Assembly: GCF_024127895.1 (NCBI RefSeq)
Contig: NZ_JAMYBK010000004.1
Location: 62,001 to 126,000, forward strand
DNA length: 64,000 nucleotides
Direction: 5' to 3'
Source: Pseudomonas guariconensis
GTDB taxonomy: Bacteria > Pseudomonadota > Gammaproteobacteria > Pseudomonadales > Pseudomonadaceae
The translations under genes and the position numbers were made by a program. The notes under the pieces are model-generated. The model ran no database searches and was not told where the DNA came from. It saw only the letters and a list, made by a program, of their open reading frames with translations. Each line of letters opens with the position of its first letter. The stretch's first letter is position 1. Below, piece by piece: positions 31,287 to 41,066 of this stretch.

Positions 31287-32120
31287 ATGACAACCCTGAG
31301 CTGGATTCGAGGCGTCAACGGCACCCTGGGCCACCTGGCCCCTGAAACCGTCGCTGGCCGGATGCGCCGGGCCTTCATGACCCCGCGCAACCTGCCGCCC
31401 AGGCAGTGGGAGCTGCCGCTGCTGGCCACGGCCGAGCGCATCACCTTGCGCTTCGGCTTGTCGGCGCTGCGCTGGGGCAAGGGGCCGACGGTGCTGCTGA
31501 TGCACGGTTGGGAAGGGCGGCCGACCCAGTTCGCCGCGCTGATCGATACCCTGGTGCGGGCCGGCCATACCGTGGTGTCCCTGGAGGGGCCGGCCCATGG
31601 CCGTTCGCCCGGCCAGCAGGCCCATGTGGTGCTGTTCGCCCGCGCCTTGCTGGAGGCGGCCGCTGAATTGCCACCGCTGCGCGCAGTGATCGGCCATTCC
31701 ATGGGCGGTGCCAGCGTGCTGCTGGCCTTGCAGTGGGGCTTGCGCACGGAGGCGGCGGTGAGCATCGCCGCACCCGCGCAGCTGCTTGGGGTGCTGCGCG
31801 GCTTCGCCCGGCGCCTGGGGTTGCCGGCGCGGGCCCGGGCAGCGTTCATCCGCCAGGTCGAGCAGGATGTCGGCGTGCAGGTCGCGCGCCTGGACGTCAG
31901 CGGCTACCAACTCGAGCTGCCCGGGTTGGTGGTGCACGCCAGCGATGACCGGTTGGTACCGGCCAGCGAGGCCCAGCTCATCCACAAGGCCTGGTTCGAC
32001 AGCCGCCTGATGGTGCTGGAGGAGGGCGGCCACCAGCGCGTACTGGCCGACCCACGCCTGGGCGACGCGGTGCTCGAACTGCTGGCGCGTGCGCCACGAC
32101 CGGCGCGGCAAAGCGCCTGA
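31287..32120 (+). CDS. Alpha/beta hydrolase
   Basis: A 277-residue hydrolase. Oxyanion motif HGWEGRPTQF near residue 72, nucleophile Ser in GHSMGG (about residue 137), acid Asp in HASDDRLVP, and His in EGGHQRVL near the end, so the triad is complete. No signal peptide. The substrate cannot be read. Co-directional with the upstream tetR gene, suggesting inducible detoxification or ester hydrolysis. Confidence 0.85.
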   Translation: MTTLSWIRGVNGTLGHLAPETVAGRMRRAFMTPRNLPPRQWELPLLATAERITLRFGLSALRWGKGPTVLLMHGWEGRPTQFAALIDTLVRAGHTVVSLEGPAHGRSPGQQAHVVLFARALLEAAAELPPLRAVIGHSMGGASVLLALQWGLRTEAAVSIAAPAQLLGVLRGFARRLGLPARARAAFIRQVEQDVGVQVARLDVSGYQLELPGLVVHASDDRLVPASEAQLIHKAWFDSRLMVLEEGGHQRVLADPRLGDAVLELLARAPRPARQSA

Positions 32121-32164
32121 GCATCCGGTACACTCTGCCCGATCACTGACCAAGGGGAGCGGGC

Positions 32165-32599
32165 ATGAGCTGGGACCTGGCATCGCCATTCATCATCGAC
32201 CTTCGCGTCGCCACCGAGGACATCGACGGCCTTGGCCACGCCAACAACGCCGTCTACGTGACCTGGCTGGAGCGCTGCGCCTGGCGCCACTCCCAACGCC
32301 TGGGCCTGGACCTGGCCGAGTACCGGCGCCTGGACCGGGCCATGGCTGTGGTGCGCCACGAGATCGACTACCTGGCCGCGGCCTATGAGGACGACGAGCT
32401 GCAGTTGGCCACCTGGATCATCGACTGGGACCAGCGCCTGCGCATGACTCGGCGTTTCCAGCTCAAGCGCCCGAGCGATGGCGCCACCCTGTTGCGGGCG
32501 CAGACCACCTTCGCCTGTATCGAGCTGTCCAGCGGCAAGCCCAGGCGCATGCCGGCGGAGTTTCTCGAAGGGTATGGTCCGGCGCTGATCGGCGCCTGA
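32165..32599 (+). CDS. Acyl-CoA thioesterase, 4HBT hotdog family
   Basis: A 144-residue hotdog-fold thioesterase of the YbgC/FadM class. The active-site Asp is in TEDIDGLGHANNAVYVTWLE, the D-x3-G-H-x-N-N pattern near residues 20-28. It hydrolyses acyl-CoA thioesters; chain length is unknown. GGGGAGCGGGC precedes the ATG. Confidence 0.87.
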   Translation: MSWDLASPFIIDLRVATEDIDGLGHANNAVYVTWLERCAWRHSQRLGLDLAEYRRLDRAMAVVRHEIDYLAAAYEDDELQLATWIIDWDQRLRMTRRFQLKRPSDGATLLRAQTTFACIELSSGKPRRMPAEFLEGYGPALIGA

Positions 32600-32649
32600 A
32601 GCGGCGACGTTTTTGCTAGACTGGCGCCTTTTTCCGCCGAGAGCCTGAC

Positions 32650-33630
32650 ATGCAAATTGCCCTGGCCCCCATGGAGGGGCTGGTCGACAACATCCTGCGC
32701 GACGTCCTGACCCGGGTGGGTGGCATCGATTGGTGCGTCACCGAGTTCATCCGCGTCTGCGACCGCCTGCTGCCGGCGTCGTCGTTCGACAAGCTGGCCC
32801 CAGAGCTGCGCCACGGTGCGCGGACCGCGGCTGGGGTGCCGATGCGTGTGCAACTGCTGGGCTCCGATCCGGCCTGCCTGGCCGACAACGCGGTGTTGGC
32901 CTGTGAGTTGGGCGCACCGGTGATCGACCTGAACTTCGGCTGCCCGGCCAAGACGGTGAACAAGTCCCGGGGCGGGGCGGTGCTGCTCAAGGAGCCGCAG
33001 TTGCTGCATGCGATCGTCAGCGAGGTGCGGCGGGCGGTGCCGGCGCAGATTCCGGTGACCGCCAAGATGCGCCTGGGTTTCGACAGCCCGGACGCTGCCC
33101 TGGAGTGCGCCACGGCCCTGGCCGAGGGTGGCGCCGCGCACCTGGTGGTGCATGCCCGTACCAAGGTCGAGGGCTACAAGCCGCCGGCCCATTGGGAGTG
33201 GGTGGCGCGGGTGCAGGAGGTGGTGCAGGTGCCGGTGTTCGCCAACGGCGAGATCTGGACGGTCGATGACTGGCGGCGCTGCCGCGAGGTCAGCGGCGCC
33301 GAGGACATCATGCTCGGTCGTGGGCTGGTGTCGCGGCCAGACCTGGCCCTGCAGATCGCGGCGGCCCGCGATGGCCGGGAATACCAGCCCATGGATTGGC
33401 AGGCCCTGCTGCCGTTGCTGCGTGAGTTCTGGCGCCAGGCCCAGGCCAAGTTGTCGCCCCGCTATGCGCCGGGGCGGATGAAGCAGTGGCTGGCCATGCT
33501 GACCCGCAGTTACCCCGAGGCCGTGGCGTTGTTCGCGCAGTTGCGGCGGGAGGATGACTGCCAGCGGATCAGCGGGTTGCTGGGTGTTGAGCAGGCAGCC
33601 GGCGTGAGCTTCGAGGAATGCGTTGCCTGA
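32650..33630 (+). CDS. dusC: tRNA-dihydrouridine(16) synthase DusC
   Basis: FMN-dependent reduction of uridine in the tRNA D-loop. The 326-residue TIM-barrel protein begins [13 protein letters not shown], has the catalytic Cys in [15 protein letters not shown] (about residue 98), the H-x-R motif VVHARTK, and [18 protein letters not shown] and the APMEG start favour DusC over DusA or DusB. A TAGACT -10-like sequence lies in the short upstream gap. Confidence 0.93.
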   Translation: MQIALAPMEGLVDNILRDVLTRVGGIDWCVTEFIRVCDRLLPASSFDKLAPELRHGARTAAGVPMRVQLLGSDPACLADNAVLACELGAPVIDLNFGCPAKTVNKSRGGAVLLKEPQLLHAIVSEVRRAVPAQIPVTAKMRLGFDSPDAALECATALAEGGAAHLVVHARTKVEGYKPPAHWEWVARVQEVVQVPVFANGEIWTVDDWRRCREVSGAEDIMLGRGLVSRPDLALQIAAARDGREYQPMDWQALLPLLREFWRQAQAKLSPRYAPGRMKQWLAMLTRSYPEAVALFAQLRREDDCQRISGLLGVEQAAGVSFEECVA

Positions 33631-33640
33631 ACGGGCCGTT

Positions 33641-33666
33641 CGCGGGCAAGCCCGCTCCCACAGGGT
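33641..33666. repeat. REP element after dusC
   Basis: Single REP core CGCGGGCAAGCCCGCTCCCAC between dusC and the ibpA promoter. Confidence 0.8.
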
Positions 33667-33759
33667 GGCTCTGTAAACCACATCAGCTGTGGTCGACCCG
33701 GACCTGTGGCAGCGGGTTTGCCCCTGCTCTGTGACCTGCAAAAAATTTTTTGCCCGCCT

Positions 33760-33787
33760 CTTGAAAACCTTTTGCCGGACCTTATCT
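33760..33787 (+). promoter_or_regulatory. Sigma-32 heat-shock promoter of ibpA
   Basis: CTTGAAA, 13-nt spacer, CCTTATCT compares with the RpoH consensus CTTGAAA-N13-CCCCATNT. Transcription should begin near 33794. Confidence 0.88.
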
Positions 33788-33793
33788 CTTGAG

Positions 33794-33855
33794 TACGCGA
33801 TGCCGAAGTCGGGTCGCGTAGTGACTTACTTGCTGAATCTCAGGAGTTTATGACC
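33794..33855 (+). promoter_or_regulatory. ROSE-like RNA thermometer in the ibpA leader
   Basis: The leader is about 60 nt. Just before the start, TTGCT (33829-33833 region) can pair with the AGGAG ribosome site at 33842-33846, the short ROSE arrangement. An upstream stem is possible in CGCGATGCC...GGTCGCG. ROSE-like thermometers control ibpA in P. putida and P. aeruginosa; application here is by family knowledge plus visible pairing. Confidence 0.75.
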
Positions 33856-34299
33856 ATGACCACTGCATTCTCTCTCGCTCCACTGTTCCGCCATTCCGTT
33901 GGCTTCGACCGTTTCAACGATCTGTTCGAGTCTGCGGCACGTAACGAGGCGGGTAGCAGCTACCCTCCCTACAACGTGGAAAAGCATGGCGATGACCACT
34001 ATCGCATCGTGGTTGCCGCAGCCGGTTTCCAGGAGCAGGACCTCGACCTGCAGGTCGAGAAAGGTGTCCTGACCGTCACCGGCGGCAAGCGCGACACCAG
34101 CGCCGCAGACGTTACCTACTTGCACCAGGGCATTGCCCAGCGGGCGTTCAAGCTGTCCTTCCGCCTGGCTGACCATATCGAGGTCAAGTCCGCCGGTCTG
34201 GCCAACGGCCTGCTCAGCATCGACCTGCTGCGCATCGTGCCGGAAGAGGCCAAGCCCAAGCGTATCCCGATCAACGGCGAGACGCCGGCGCTGAACTGA
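33856..34299 (+). CDS. ibpA: Small heat-shock protein IbpA (Hsp20)
   Basis: ATP-independent holdase that binds aggregating proteins in the cytoplasm. The 147-residue protein begins MTTAFSLAPLFRHSVGFDRF, carries the alpha-crystallin domain (about residues 35-130, YRIVVAAAGF to GLANGLLSIDL) and a C-terminal I-x-I-like KRIPIN motif. An alternative ATG two codons upstream sits only 4 nt from AGGAG; the second ATG is better spaced. Confidence 0.95.
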   Translation: MTTAFSLAPLFRHSVGFDRFNDLFESAARNEAGSSYPPYNVEKHGDDHYRIVVAAAGFQEQDLDLQVEKGVLTVTGGKRDTSAADVTYLHQGIAQRAFKLSFRLADHIEVKSAGLANGLLSIDLLRIVPEEAKPKRIPINGETPALN

Positions 34300-34313
34300 G
34301 TTTGGCAACCTGC

Positions 34314-34347
34314 AAAAAGGGGCACTTCTTAGAAGTGCCCCTTTTTT
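34314..34347 (+). terminator. Terminator after ibpA
   Basis: AAAAAGGGGCACTTCT pairs perfectly with AGAAGTGCCCCTTTTT; it ends in six Ts and could also act on the opposite strand for the convergent GGDEF/EAL gene. Confidence 0.93.
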
Positions 34348-34426
34348 GTGTTTTTGACAACCTTTTCAGGGTGTTCGAGACCATTGGGGCTGCAAAGCGG
34401 CCCCCAGCGTTTGTCCTTGAGAAGCG

Positions 34427-37400
34427 CTAATAATCCGCCGGCGCCTCCATCAGCATCTGACGAAACTCCGCCAACGGCAGCGGCCGGCTATGCAAGTACC
34501 CCTGATATAGGTGGCAACCCTGGCGTTCGAGGAACGCCAACTGCTCGCTCTGCTCGACCCCCTCGGCAATCACCGCCAGTTCCAGGCTGCGCGCCATGGC
34601 CACGATGGCACGGACGATCTCCGCATCGTTGGGGTCGACCGGGGCGTCGCGGACGAAGGTCTGGTCGATCTTCAGGGCATCCACCGGCAGGCGCTTGAGG
34701 TAGGTTAGCGACGAATACCCGGTGCCGAAGTCGTCCATGGCGAAGCTCACGCCGTAGCGCTTGAGCTCGCGCATCTTGCTGATGGTGTCCTCGAGGTTCT
34801 GGATGACGATGCCTTCGGTGATCTCCAGCTTGAGCATGCGCCTTGGCAGCCGGTAGTCGTCGAGGCTGCGCAGCACCCGTTCGACGAAGTCGTTCTGGCG
34901 GAACTGCCGTGGGCTGATGTTGACGCACAGGCTGAAGTCGTCGGCGTCGATCAGCCCGTCCTGCAGCATGTGCGCGCAGGCGTCGCAGGCTTCGTCGAGG
35001 ATCCAACTGCCCACCTCGAGGATCAGCCCGCTTTCCTCCAGCACCTGGATGAACTGCGCCGGCGGCTGCTGGCCCAGCTGCGGATGATGCCAACGCAGCA
35101 GCACCTCGGCGCCGACGATGCGATTGTCGCGGGCATCCACCTGGGGCTGGAAGTGCAGGGCCAGCTCGCCCCGGGCCAGGGCCAGGCGCAGGTCGTTCTC
35201 CATGCGCAGGCGCTCGCTGGCGGCCTTCTGCATGGTGGTATGGAACAGTTGCGTGGTGTTGCGCCCGGAGTCCTTGGCCCGGTACAGGGCGATGTCGGCG
35301 CGCTTGAGCAAGTCGGCCGGTGTCGCGCCATGGTCGGGGATCAGCGCCACGCCGATGCTCGGCGTCACCTGCAGGCGCTGGCCGTCCAGGGACATGGGCT
35401 CGGCCAGCAGCTCGCGCAGGGTGTCGGCCAGTTCGCGAACCTTGTTCTCCACCTGCTCGCGGCTACCCTCCAGGCCGCTGAGCAGCACCACGAACTCGTC
35501 GCCGCCCAGGCGCGCCACGGTGTCTTCCAGGCGCACGCTGGCCTCCAGGCGTGCGGTGATGATCTTGAGCACCGTGTCGCCCACGGGGTGACCGAGGGAG
35601 TCGTTGATGTGCTTGAAGTGATCCAGGTCGAGGAACAGCAGGGCGCCGCGCAGGTTGTGGCGTTTGAGCAGGGCGATCTGCTGGCTCAGGCGGTCCATCA
35701 GCAGGGCGCGGTTGGGCAGGTTGGTCAGCGGGTCGTGATAGGCCAGGTGGCGGATCTGCGCCTGGGCGTTCCTCAACTGGCTGACATCGCGTGCGGTGAG
35801 CAGCAGGCAGTCGGCCTCGTTGAGGCTGATCGGCTCGACCGAGACCTCCACGGTGAGAATGTCGCCACGCTTGTTGCGCCCGAGCATTTCCCGGTGATGG
35901 ACCCGGCCATGCTCCTTGAGCTCGGTGAGCAGGGCGCTGCGTTGCTTGTCGTCGGCCCAGATGCCGATCTCGTAGACGCTGCGGCCGATCACCTCGGCGG
36001 CGCTGTAGCCGGTCAGCCGGCAGAAGCCGTCGTTGACCTCCAGGTAGCGGCCGCTCTTGCGCTCGGTCAGGGTGATGGCGTCGGGGCTGGAGTGGAAGGC
36101 CTTGGCGAACTTCTCCTCGCTGGCCTTGAGCGCCGCCTCGGCGCGCTGTTGCTGGGTGATGTCGCGCAGGGTGGTGACGCTGCACGGCTGGTTGTCGACC
36201 GTGATCAGGCGGCTGGAGATCACGCAGGTCAAGGCCGTGCCATTGCGATGGTTGACCACCACCGCCACGTTGCTCAGGGCCTGTTCGCGGATCACCCGTT
36301 CGATGCGCTGGGCGCGCTTGGCCGATTCGGCCCACAGGCCGATCTGCTCGGCGGTGCGGCCGATCACCTGTTCGGCGCTCCAGCCGAAGGTCTGGGTGAA
36401 GGCCGGGTTGATCTCGATGAACTGGCCGCTGTCCTGGCGGGTCACGCAGATCGGGTCGGGGCTGACCTGGAACAGGCTGGCGAATTTCTCCTCCGAGGCG
36501 CTCAGGCGCTGCTCACGCTCCACCTGGTCGGTGATGTCGAGCAGGGTGCCGGCCATGCGCAGCGGATTGCCCTGCTCGTCGCGGTACAGGCGCGCGCGGC
36601 TTTCGATGTAGCGGGAGGTGCCATTCTCCAGTTGCACCCGGTAGGTGATCTGGTAGTTGCCCGCCGGGCCTTCGCGCAGGCTGCGGTAGGCCTGGCGCAT
36701 GACGTTGCGTTCCTGCTCCGGCACGCCTTCGAAGAAGGCCTCGAAGGATTCGTGGAAGGGCACCGGATCCAGGCCGTGCAACTGGGCGGCGCGGGCCGAG
36801 CCATAGAGCATGCCGCTGGGAATGTGCCAGTCCCAGGTGCCCAGCTGGGCCGAGTCCAGGGCCAGGTCCAGGCGCTCCTGGCTGTCCTTGAGGGCCTGTT
36901 CGGCGCGCTTGCGCTCGGTGGTGTCGACGAAGGTGCTGATCAGGTAGGTCACCCCCTCCATCTCGATGCCCTGGGTGCACAGGATGCCGTCATGCACCTT
37001 GCCGCTGCTGGCGCGGAACTGCACCTCCATGATCAGCGGGCCACCGTTGGCGCGGGTCGACTCCAGCACCTGGTGACGTTGCTCGGGATTGACCCATAGC
37101 CCCAGTTCCAGGCTGGTCTTGCCGATCACCTGTGGGCCGGGCCAGCCGAACATGTCTTCGAAATGGCGGTTGACCTCGAAGATCATGCCGTCGTGGCGGC
37201 GGGTCAGGAGGATGGCGTTGGGGCTCAGGTGGAACAGCGTGGCGAAGCGCTTCTCCGAATTGATCAGCGCGGTCTCCCGCTCGCGCTGGCGGGTGATCTC
37301 GCGGATCACCCCGATCATCTGCGGTCGGCCGTGGCGATCGTGGGTCAGGCTGCCGTTGATCTCCAGCCAGTGCAGGCTGCCGTCCGGCCAGCGGATGCGA

Positions 37401-37723
37401 TGGCGCATGGCCTGTTCCACCGGCTCGCCGTCGACCACGGCCTGGAATGCCTGGCGTGTGCGGGCACGGTCTTCCTCGGGCAGCAGGTCGAGGTAGTCGA
37501 TGTCGTTGGGCAGGGGCCGCTGCGGGTCGAAGCCGAACAGTGCCTGGGTGGCCCGCGACCAGCTGATCCGGCCGCTTTCTATATCCCACAGCCAGGCGCC
37601 CAGGTGGGCGCCGTTGAGGGCGGCCAGCAACTGTGGGGCGCTCTGCCAGGCCTGTTCCGATTCCTGGGGATCGGCCGCGAAGATGCGCGGCAGGCGCGGA
37701 AAGCGGTTTGCTGATTTGGGCAT
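34427..37723 (-). CDS. Multi-PAS GGDEF-EAL cyclic-di-GMP enzyme
   Basis: A 1098-residue cytoplasmic sensor with no membrane segment. Five tandem PAS domains (about residues 30-150, 155-280, 285-410, 415-535, 540-660) precede a GGDEF domain (about 665-830) and an EAL domain (about 845-1090). The cyclase motif GGDEF (740-744) is intact, with the inhibitory site RLED five residues before it. The EAL signature reads EVL (873-875), keeping the catalytic Glu; ITEG, DDFGTGYSSL, KIDQTF and AEGVE are present. Both cyclase and phosphodiesterase activities are possible. Probably monocistronic and converging on ibpA. Confidence 0.94.
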   Translation of the reverse strand: MPKSANRFPRLPRIFAADPQESEQAWQSAPQLLAALNGAHLGAWLWDIESGRISWSRATQALFGFDPQRPLPNDIDYLDLLPEEDRARTRQAFQAVVDGEPVEQAMRHRIRWPDGSLHWLEINGSLTHDRHGRPQMIGVIREITRQRERETALINSEKRFATLFHLSPNAILLTRRHDGMIFEVNRHFEDMFGWPGPQVIGKTSLELGLWVNPEQRHQVLESTRANGGPLIMEVQFRASSGKVHDGILCTQGIEMEGVTYLISTFVDTTERKRAEQALKDSQERLDLALDSAQLGTWDWHIPSGMLYGSARAAQLHGLDPVPFHESFEAFFEGVPEQERNVMRQAYRSLREGPAGNYQITYRVQLENGTSRYIESRARLYRDEQGNPLRMAGTLLDITDQVEREQRLSASEEKFASLFQVSPDPICVTRQDSGQFIEINPAFTQTFGWSAEQVIGRTAEQIGLWAESAKRAQRIERVIREQALSNVAVVVNHRNGTALTCVISSRLITVDNQPCSVTTLRDITQQQRAEAALKASEEKFAKAFHSSPDAITLTERKSGRYLEVNDGFCRLTGYSAAEVIGRSVYEIGIWADDKQRSALLTELKEHGRVHHREMLGRNKRGDILTVEVSVEPISLNEADCLLLTARDVSQLRNAQAQIRHLAYHDPLTNLPNRALLMDRLSQQIALLKRHNLRGALLFLDLDHFKHINDSLGHPVGDTVLKIITARLEASVRLEDTVARLGGDEFVVLLSGLEGSREQVENKVRELADTLRELLAEPMSLDGQRLQVTPSIGVALIPDHGATPADLLKRADIALYRAKDSGRNTTQLFHTTMQKAASERLRMENDLRLALARGELALHFQPQVDARDNRIVGAEVLLRWHHPQLGQQPPAQFIQVLEESGLILEVGSWILDEACDACAHMLQDGLIDADDFSLCVNISPRQFRQNDFVERVLRSLDDYRLPRRMLKLEITEGIVIQNLEDTISKMRELKRYGVSFAMDDFGTGYSSLTYLKRLPVDALKIDQTFVRDAPVDPNDAEIVRAIVAMARSLELAVIAEGVEQSEQLAFLERQGCHLYQGYLHSRPLPLAEFRQMLMEAPADY

Positions 37724-37784
37724 CGATACCAGACCTTTGGCGGATGGCGCGTCCTTGGAGTTGAAGTGCCGTGCTGACGACCGG

Positions 37785-38663
37785 TCAGGCGGGCCCTGCG
37801 TGGCTGTCGAGCAGGGCCATGAAGGCCCTGGCCGCGTTCGATAGCGTTCGCTCCGTATGCAGAATGTAGCCTAGCTGGCGCGACAGCTGAATGCCGGGCA
37901 AGGCGATGCGGGCAACCTGCTCATCGAGCATAGTACGCGGCAGTACGCTCCACGCCAGGCCGATGGACACCATCATCTTGATGGTTTCCATGTAGTTGGT
38001 GCTCATGGCGATGTTCGGTGTCAGGCCCTGGCTTTCGAACAGGCGCTGGACGATATGGTGGGTGAAGGTGTTGCCGCCTGGGAAGACCGCCGGGTGGCGG
38101 GCCACGTCGGCGAGGCTGACGGGGTCGATGCTGGCCAGGGGGTGTTCCGGCGCGGCGACGAAATCCAGCGCATCGTCCCACACCGCAACGGCGCGAACCA
38201 GGTGATGCGGTTCGGGGGCGAGGGTAATGACCGCTATTTCCGCTCGGCCATGAAGGATCTCATCGTAGGCCGCTTCCGAGTCGAGGAACTGGATATCCAG
38301 CGCCACCGCCGGGTGCTGGCGGGTGAACGCCCGCAGCAGCGGGGGCAACCGGTGCAGGCCGATGTGATGGCTGGTGGCCAGGGTCAGGCGGCCGCTCACT
38401 TCGCCGGTCAGGTTGCTCAGGGCGCGCCGGGTATCGTCCAGTACATTGAGGATCTGGTAGGCGCGTGGCAGCAGCGCGCGGCCGGCCTCGGTCAGGGTCA
38501 CCTCGCGGCCGAGGCGGTCGAACAGGCGCACGTCCAGCTGCTGCTCGAGCCCGGCGATACGCTTGCTGACGGCCGGCTGGGTCAGGTGCAGGCGCTCGCC
38601 GGCCCCCGAGAAACTGCCGGTTTCGGCGATGGCGATGAAGGCGCTGAGGTTGGCCAGGTCCAC
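37785..38663 (-). CDS. LysR-family regulator divergent from leuCDB
   Basis: A 292-residue regulator with winged helix at residues 1-60 (FSGAGERLHLTQPAVSKRIAGLE) and a periplasmic-binding-protein-like effector domain. Divergent placement 133 bp from leuC makes control of leucine biosynthesis plausible, as seen for LysR genes beside leuC in other pseudomonads. The inducer is unknown. Confidence 0.88.
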   Translation of the reverse strand: MDLANLSAFIAIAETGSFSGAGERLHLTQPAVSKRIAGLEQQLDVRLFDRLGREVTLTEAGRALLPRAYQILNVLDDTRRALSNLTGEVSGRLTLATSHHIGLHRLPPLLRAFTRQHPAVALDIQFLDSEAAYDEILHGRAEIAVITLAPEPHHLVRAVAVWDDALDFVAAPEHPLASIDPVSLADVARHPAVFPGGNTFTHHIVQRLFESQGLTPNIAMSTNYMETIKMMVSIGLAWSVLPRTMLDEQVARIALPGIQLSRQLGYILHTERTLSNAARAFMALLDSHAGPA

Positions 38664-38682
38664 GGTTTTTCGGATTCCTGTT

Positions 38683-38724
38683 GGTTATTCAAAGCATAAA
38701 AAATATGAATTTGAGTTATTCAAT
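38683..38724. promoter_or_regulatory. Candidate LysR binding region upstream of leuC
   Basis: GTTATTCAA occurs twice as a direct repeat (38684 and 38715, 31 bp or about three helical turns apart). Between them ATTCA-N13/14-TGAAT forms a T-N11-A-type dyad in an AT-rich block. Confidence 0.5.
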
Positions 38725-38796
38725 CTAACGCCATAGCATCGTCCGTACAAGCCAAGGGGTTATTGGCATAGAAAGACGCTGATGAGGAACAGTCTG

Positions 38797-40230
38797 ATGG
38801 CTGGCAAAACGCTCTACGACAAACTCTGGGATGCGCATGAAGTCAAGCGACGCGACGATGGTTCGTCCTTGATCTACATCGACCGTCACATCATCCACGA
38901 AGTGACTTCACCCCAGGCCTTCGAAGGCCTGCGCCTGGCCAACCGCAAGCCATGGCGCATCGATGCCAACATTGCCACCCCGGACCACAACGTACCGACC
39001 ACGCCAGAGCGCAAGGGCGGCATCGAGGCCATCGTCGACCAGGTGTCGCGCCTGCAGGTGCAGACCCTCGACGAGAACTGTGACGAATACGGCATCGTCG
39101 AATTCAAGATGAACGACGAGCGCCAGGGCATCGTCCATGTCATCAGCCCGGAGCAGGGCGCTACCTTGCCGGGCATGACCGTGGTCTGCGGCGACTCGCA
39201 CACCTCGACCCACGGTGCCTTCGGCGCCTTGGCCCACGGTATCGGCACCTCCGAGGTGGAGCACGTGCTCGCCACCCAGTGCCTGGTGGCCAAGAAAATG
39301 AAGAACATGCTGGTGCGCGTCGAGGGCCAGTTGCCCGCGGGTGTCACTGCCAAGGACATCGTCCTCGCCGTGATCGGCAAGATCGGTACCGCCGGTGGCA
39401 ACGGCCATGCCATGGAGTTCGCCGGCAGCGCCATCCGCGAGCTGTCCATGGAAGGCCGCATGACCATCTGCAACATGTCCATCGAAGCCGGTGCCCGCGT
39501 GGGCCTGGTGGCGGTCGACGACACCACCGTCGCCTATGTCGAAGGCCGCCCGTACGCGCCCAAGGGCGAGCAGTGGAAGCAGGCGGTCGAGGCCTGGAAG
39601 GGCCTGGTTTCCGATGCCGATGCGGTGTTCGACACCGTGGTCGAGCTGGACGCCTCGCAGATCAAGCCGCAGGTCAGCTGGGGCACCTCGCCGGAGATGG
39701 TCCTGGCTGTCGACCAGCGTGTGCCGGACCCGGCCGCCGAGCCCGACCTGATCAAGCGTGGCTCCATCGAGCGCGCCCTCAAGTACATGGGCCTGAGCGC
39801 CAACCAGGCGATCACCGACATCAAGCTCGACCGCGTGTTCATCGGCTCCTGCACCAACTCGCGGATCGAGGACCTGCGTGCCGCGGCCGAGATCGCCAAG
39901 GGCCGCAAGGTCGCCGCCAACGTCAAGCAGGCGCTGGTGGTGCCGGGCTCGGGCCTGGTCAAGGCCCAGGCCGAGCGCGAAGGCCTGGACAAGATTTTCC
40001 TCGAGGCGGGCTTCGAATGGCGTGAACCGGGCTGCTCCATGTGCCTGGCGATGAACCCGGACCGCCTGGAGAGCGGCGAGCATTGCGCCTCGACCTCCAA
40101 CCGCAACTTCGAGGGCCGTCAGGGCGCCGGTGGCCGTACCCACCTGGTCAGCCCGGCCATGGCCGCCGCCGCCGCGGTGACCGGCCACTTCATCGATGTC
40201 CGCGAGTTGATCCAAGGGAGCGCAGCATGA
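38797..40230 (+). CDS. leuC: 3-isopropylmalate dehydratase large subunit
   Basis: Aconitase-family isomerase of leucine synthesis, acting with LeuD (477 residues). Cluster ligands are visible as GSCTNSR and CSMC (Cys near residues 350, 410 and 413), with [12 protein letters not shown] near the front. The second ATG (MAGKTLYDK) was chosen over one five codons upstream because AGGAAC precedes it by 7 nt. The stop overlaps leuD. Confidence 0.97.
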   Translation: MAGKTLYDKLWDAHEVKRRDDGSSLIYIDRHIIHEVTSPQAFEGLRLANRKPWRIDANIATPDHNVPTTPERKGGIEAIVDQVSRLQVQTLDENCDEYGIVEFKMNDERQGIVHVISPEQGATLPGMTVVCGDSHTSTHGAFGALAHGIGTSEVEHVLATQCLVAKKMKNMLVRVEGQLPAGVTAKDIVLAVIGKIGTAGGNGHAMEFAGSAIRELSMEGRMTICNMSIEAGARVGLVAVDDTTVAYVEGRPYAPKGEQWKQAVEAWKGLVSDADAVFDTVVELDASQIKPQVSWGTSPEMVLAVDQRVPDPAAEPDLIKRGSIERALKYMGLSANQAITDIKLDRVFIGSCTNSRIEDLRAAAEIAKGRKVAANVKQALVVPGSGLVKAQAEREGLDKIFLEAGFEWREPGCSMCLAMNPDRLESGEHCASTSNRNFEGRQGAGGRTHLVSPAMAAAAAVTGHFIDVRELIQGSAA

Positions 40231-40871
40231 AAGCCTTCACCCAGCACACCGGTCTTGTCGCGCCATTGGATCGCGCCAACGTCGACACCGACCAGATCAT
40301 CCCCAAGCAGTTCCTCAAGTCGATCAAGCGCACCGGCTTCGGCCCCAACCTGTTCGACGAGTGGCGCTACCTGGACGTGGGCCAGCCCTACCAGGACAAC
40401 AGCAAGCGTCCGCTGAACCCCGAGTTCGTGCTCAACCATGAGCGCTACCAGGGTGCCAGCGTGCTGCTGGCCCGCGAGAACTTCGGCTGTGGCTCGAGCC
40501 GCGAGCATGCACCGTGGGCCCTGGACGAGTACGGCTTGCGCTGCATCATCGCGCCGAGCTTCGCCGACATCTTCTTCAACAACAGCTTCAAGAACGGCCT
40601 GCTGCCGATCATCCTCGCCGACGAGGAAGTCGACGAGCTGTTCAGGCAGGTCGAGGCCAACCCGGGCTACCAGCTGACCATCGACCTGCAGGCCCAGGCC
40701 GTGACCCGCCCCGACGGCAAGGTGCTGCCGTTCGAGATCGACGCCTTCCGCAAGCATTGCCTGCTCAACGGCCTCGACGATATCGGCCTGACCCTGCAGG
40801 ACAGCGATGCCATCCGCGCGTTCGAACAGCAGCACCGGGCGAGCCAGCCCTGGCTGTTCCGTGACGCCTGA
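40227..40871 (+). CDS. leuD: 3-isopropylmalate dehydratase small subunit
   Basis: The swivelling domain partner of LeuC (214 residues). Begins [20 protein letters not shown]; the substrate-binding loop is [14 protein letters not shown] near residue 86. Translationally coupled to leuC (ATGA overlap). Confidence 0.97.
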   Translation: MKAFTQHTGLVAPLDRANVDTDQIIPKQFLKSIKRTGFGPNLFDEWRYLDVGQPYQDNSKRPLNPEFVLNHERYQGASVLLARENFGCGSSREHAPWALDEYGLRCIIAPSFADIFFNNSFKNGLLPIILADEEVDELFRQVEANPGYQLTIDLQAQAVTRPDGKVLPFEIDAFRKHCLLNGLDDIGLTLQDSDAIRAFEQQHRASQPWLFRDA

Positions 40872-40886
40872 TCGGCCGCGCTGAGC

Positions 40887-40960
40887 CTTTGGCGGGCAAG
40901 CCCGCTCCCACGGGGATAGCCGCAGTGCGGTACCGGTGGGAGCGGGCTTGCGCGTCAAAG
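40887..40960. repeat. REP pair (BIME) between leuD and leuB
   Basis: GGCGGGCAAGCCCGCTCCCAC and, inverted 20 bp later, GTGGGAGCGGGCTTGCGCG; even the flanks are symmetric (CTTTG / CAAAG). Confidence 0.85.
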
Positions 40961-41066
40961 GGCTCGAGGCAACCACGCAAACGCCCGGGTGTGCTGGTAT
41001 CGTGGGCCGAACATTGGTTTTTTCCGGCGTGCCGCAGGCGCGCCGTCTGAATGGATAGAGGAAAGC

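Noticed and set aside
34970-37099. A 709-codon plus-strand frame opposite the GGDEF/EAL gene
   Set aside because: Antisense shadow; the minus-strand protein has a full set of recognised domains.
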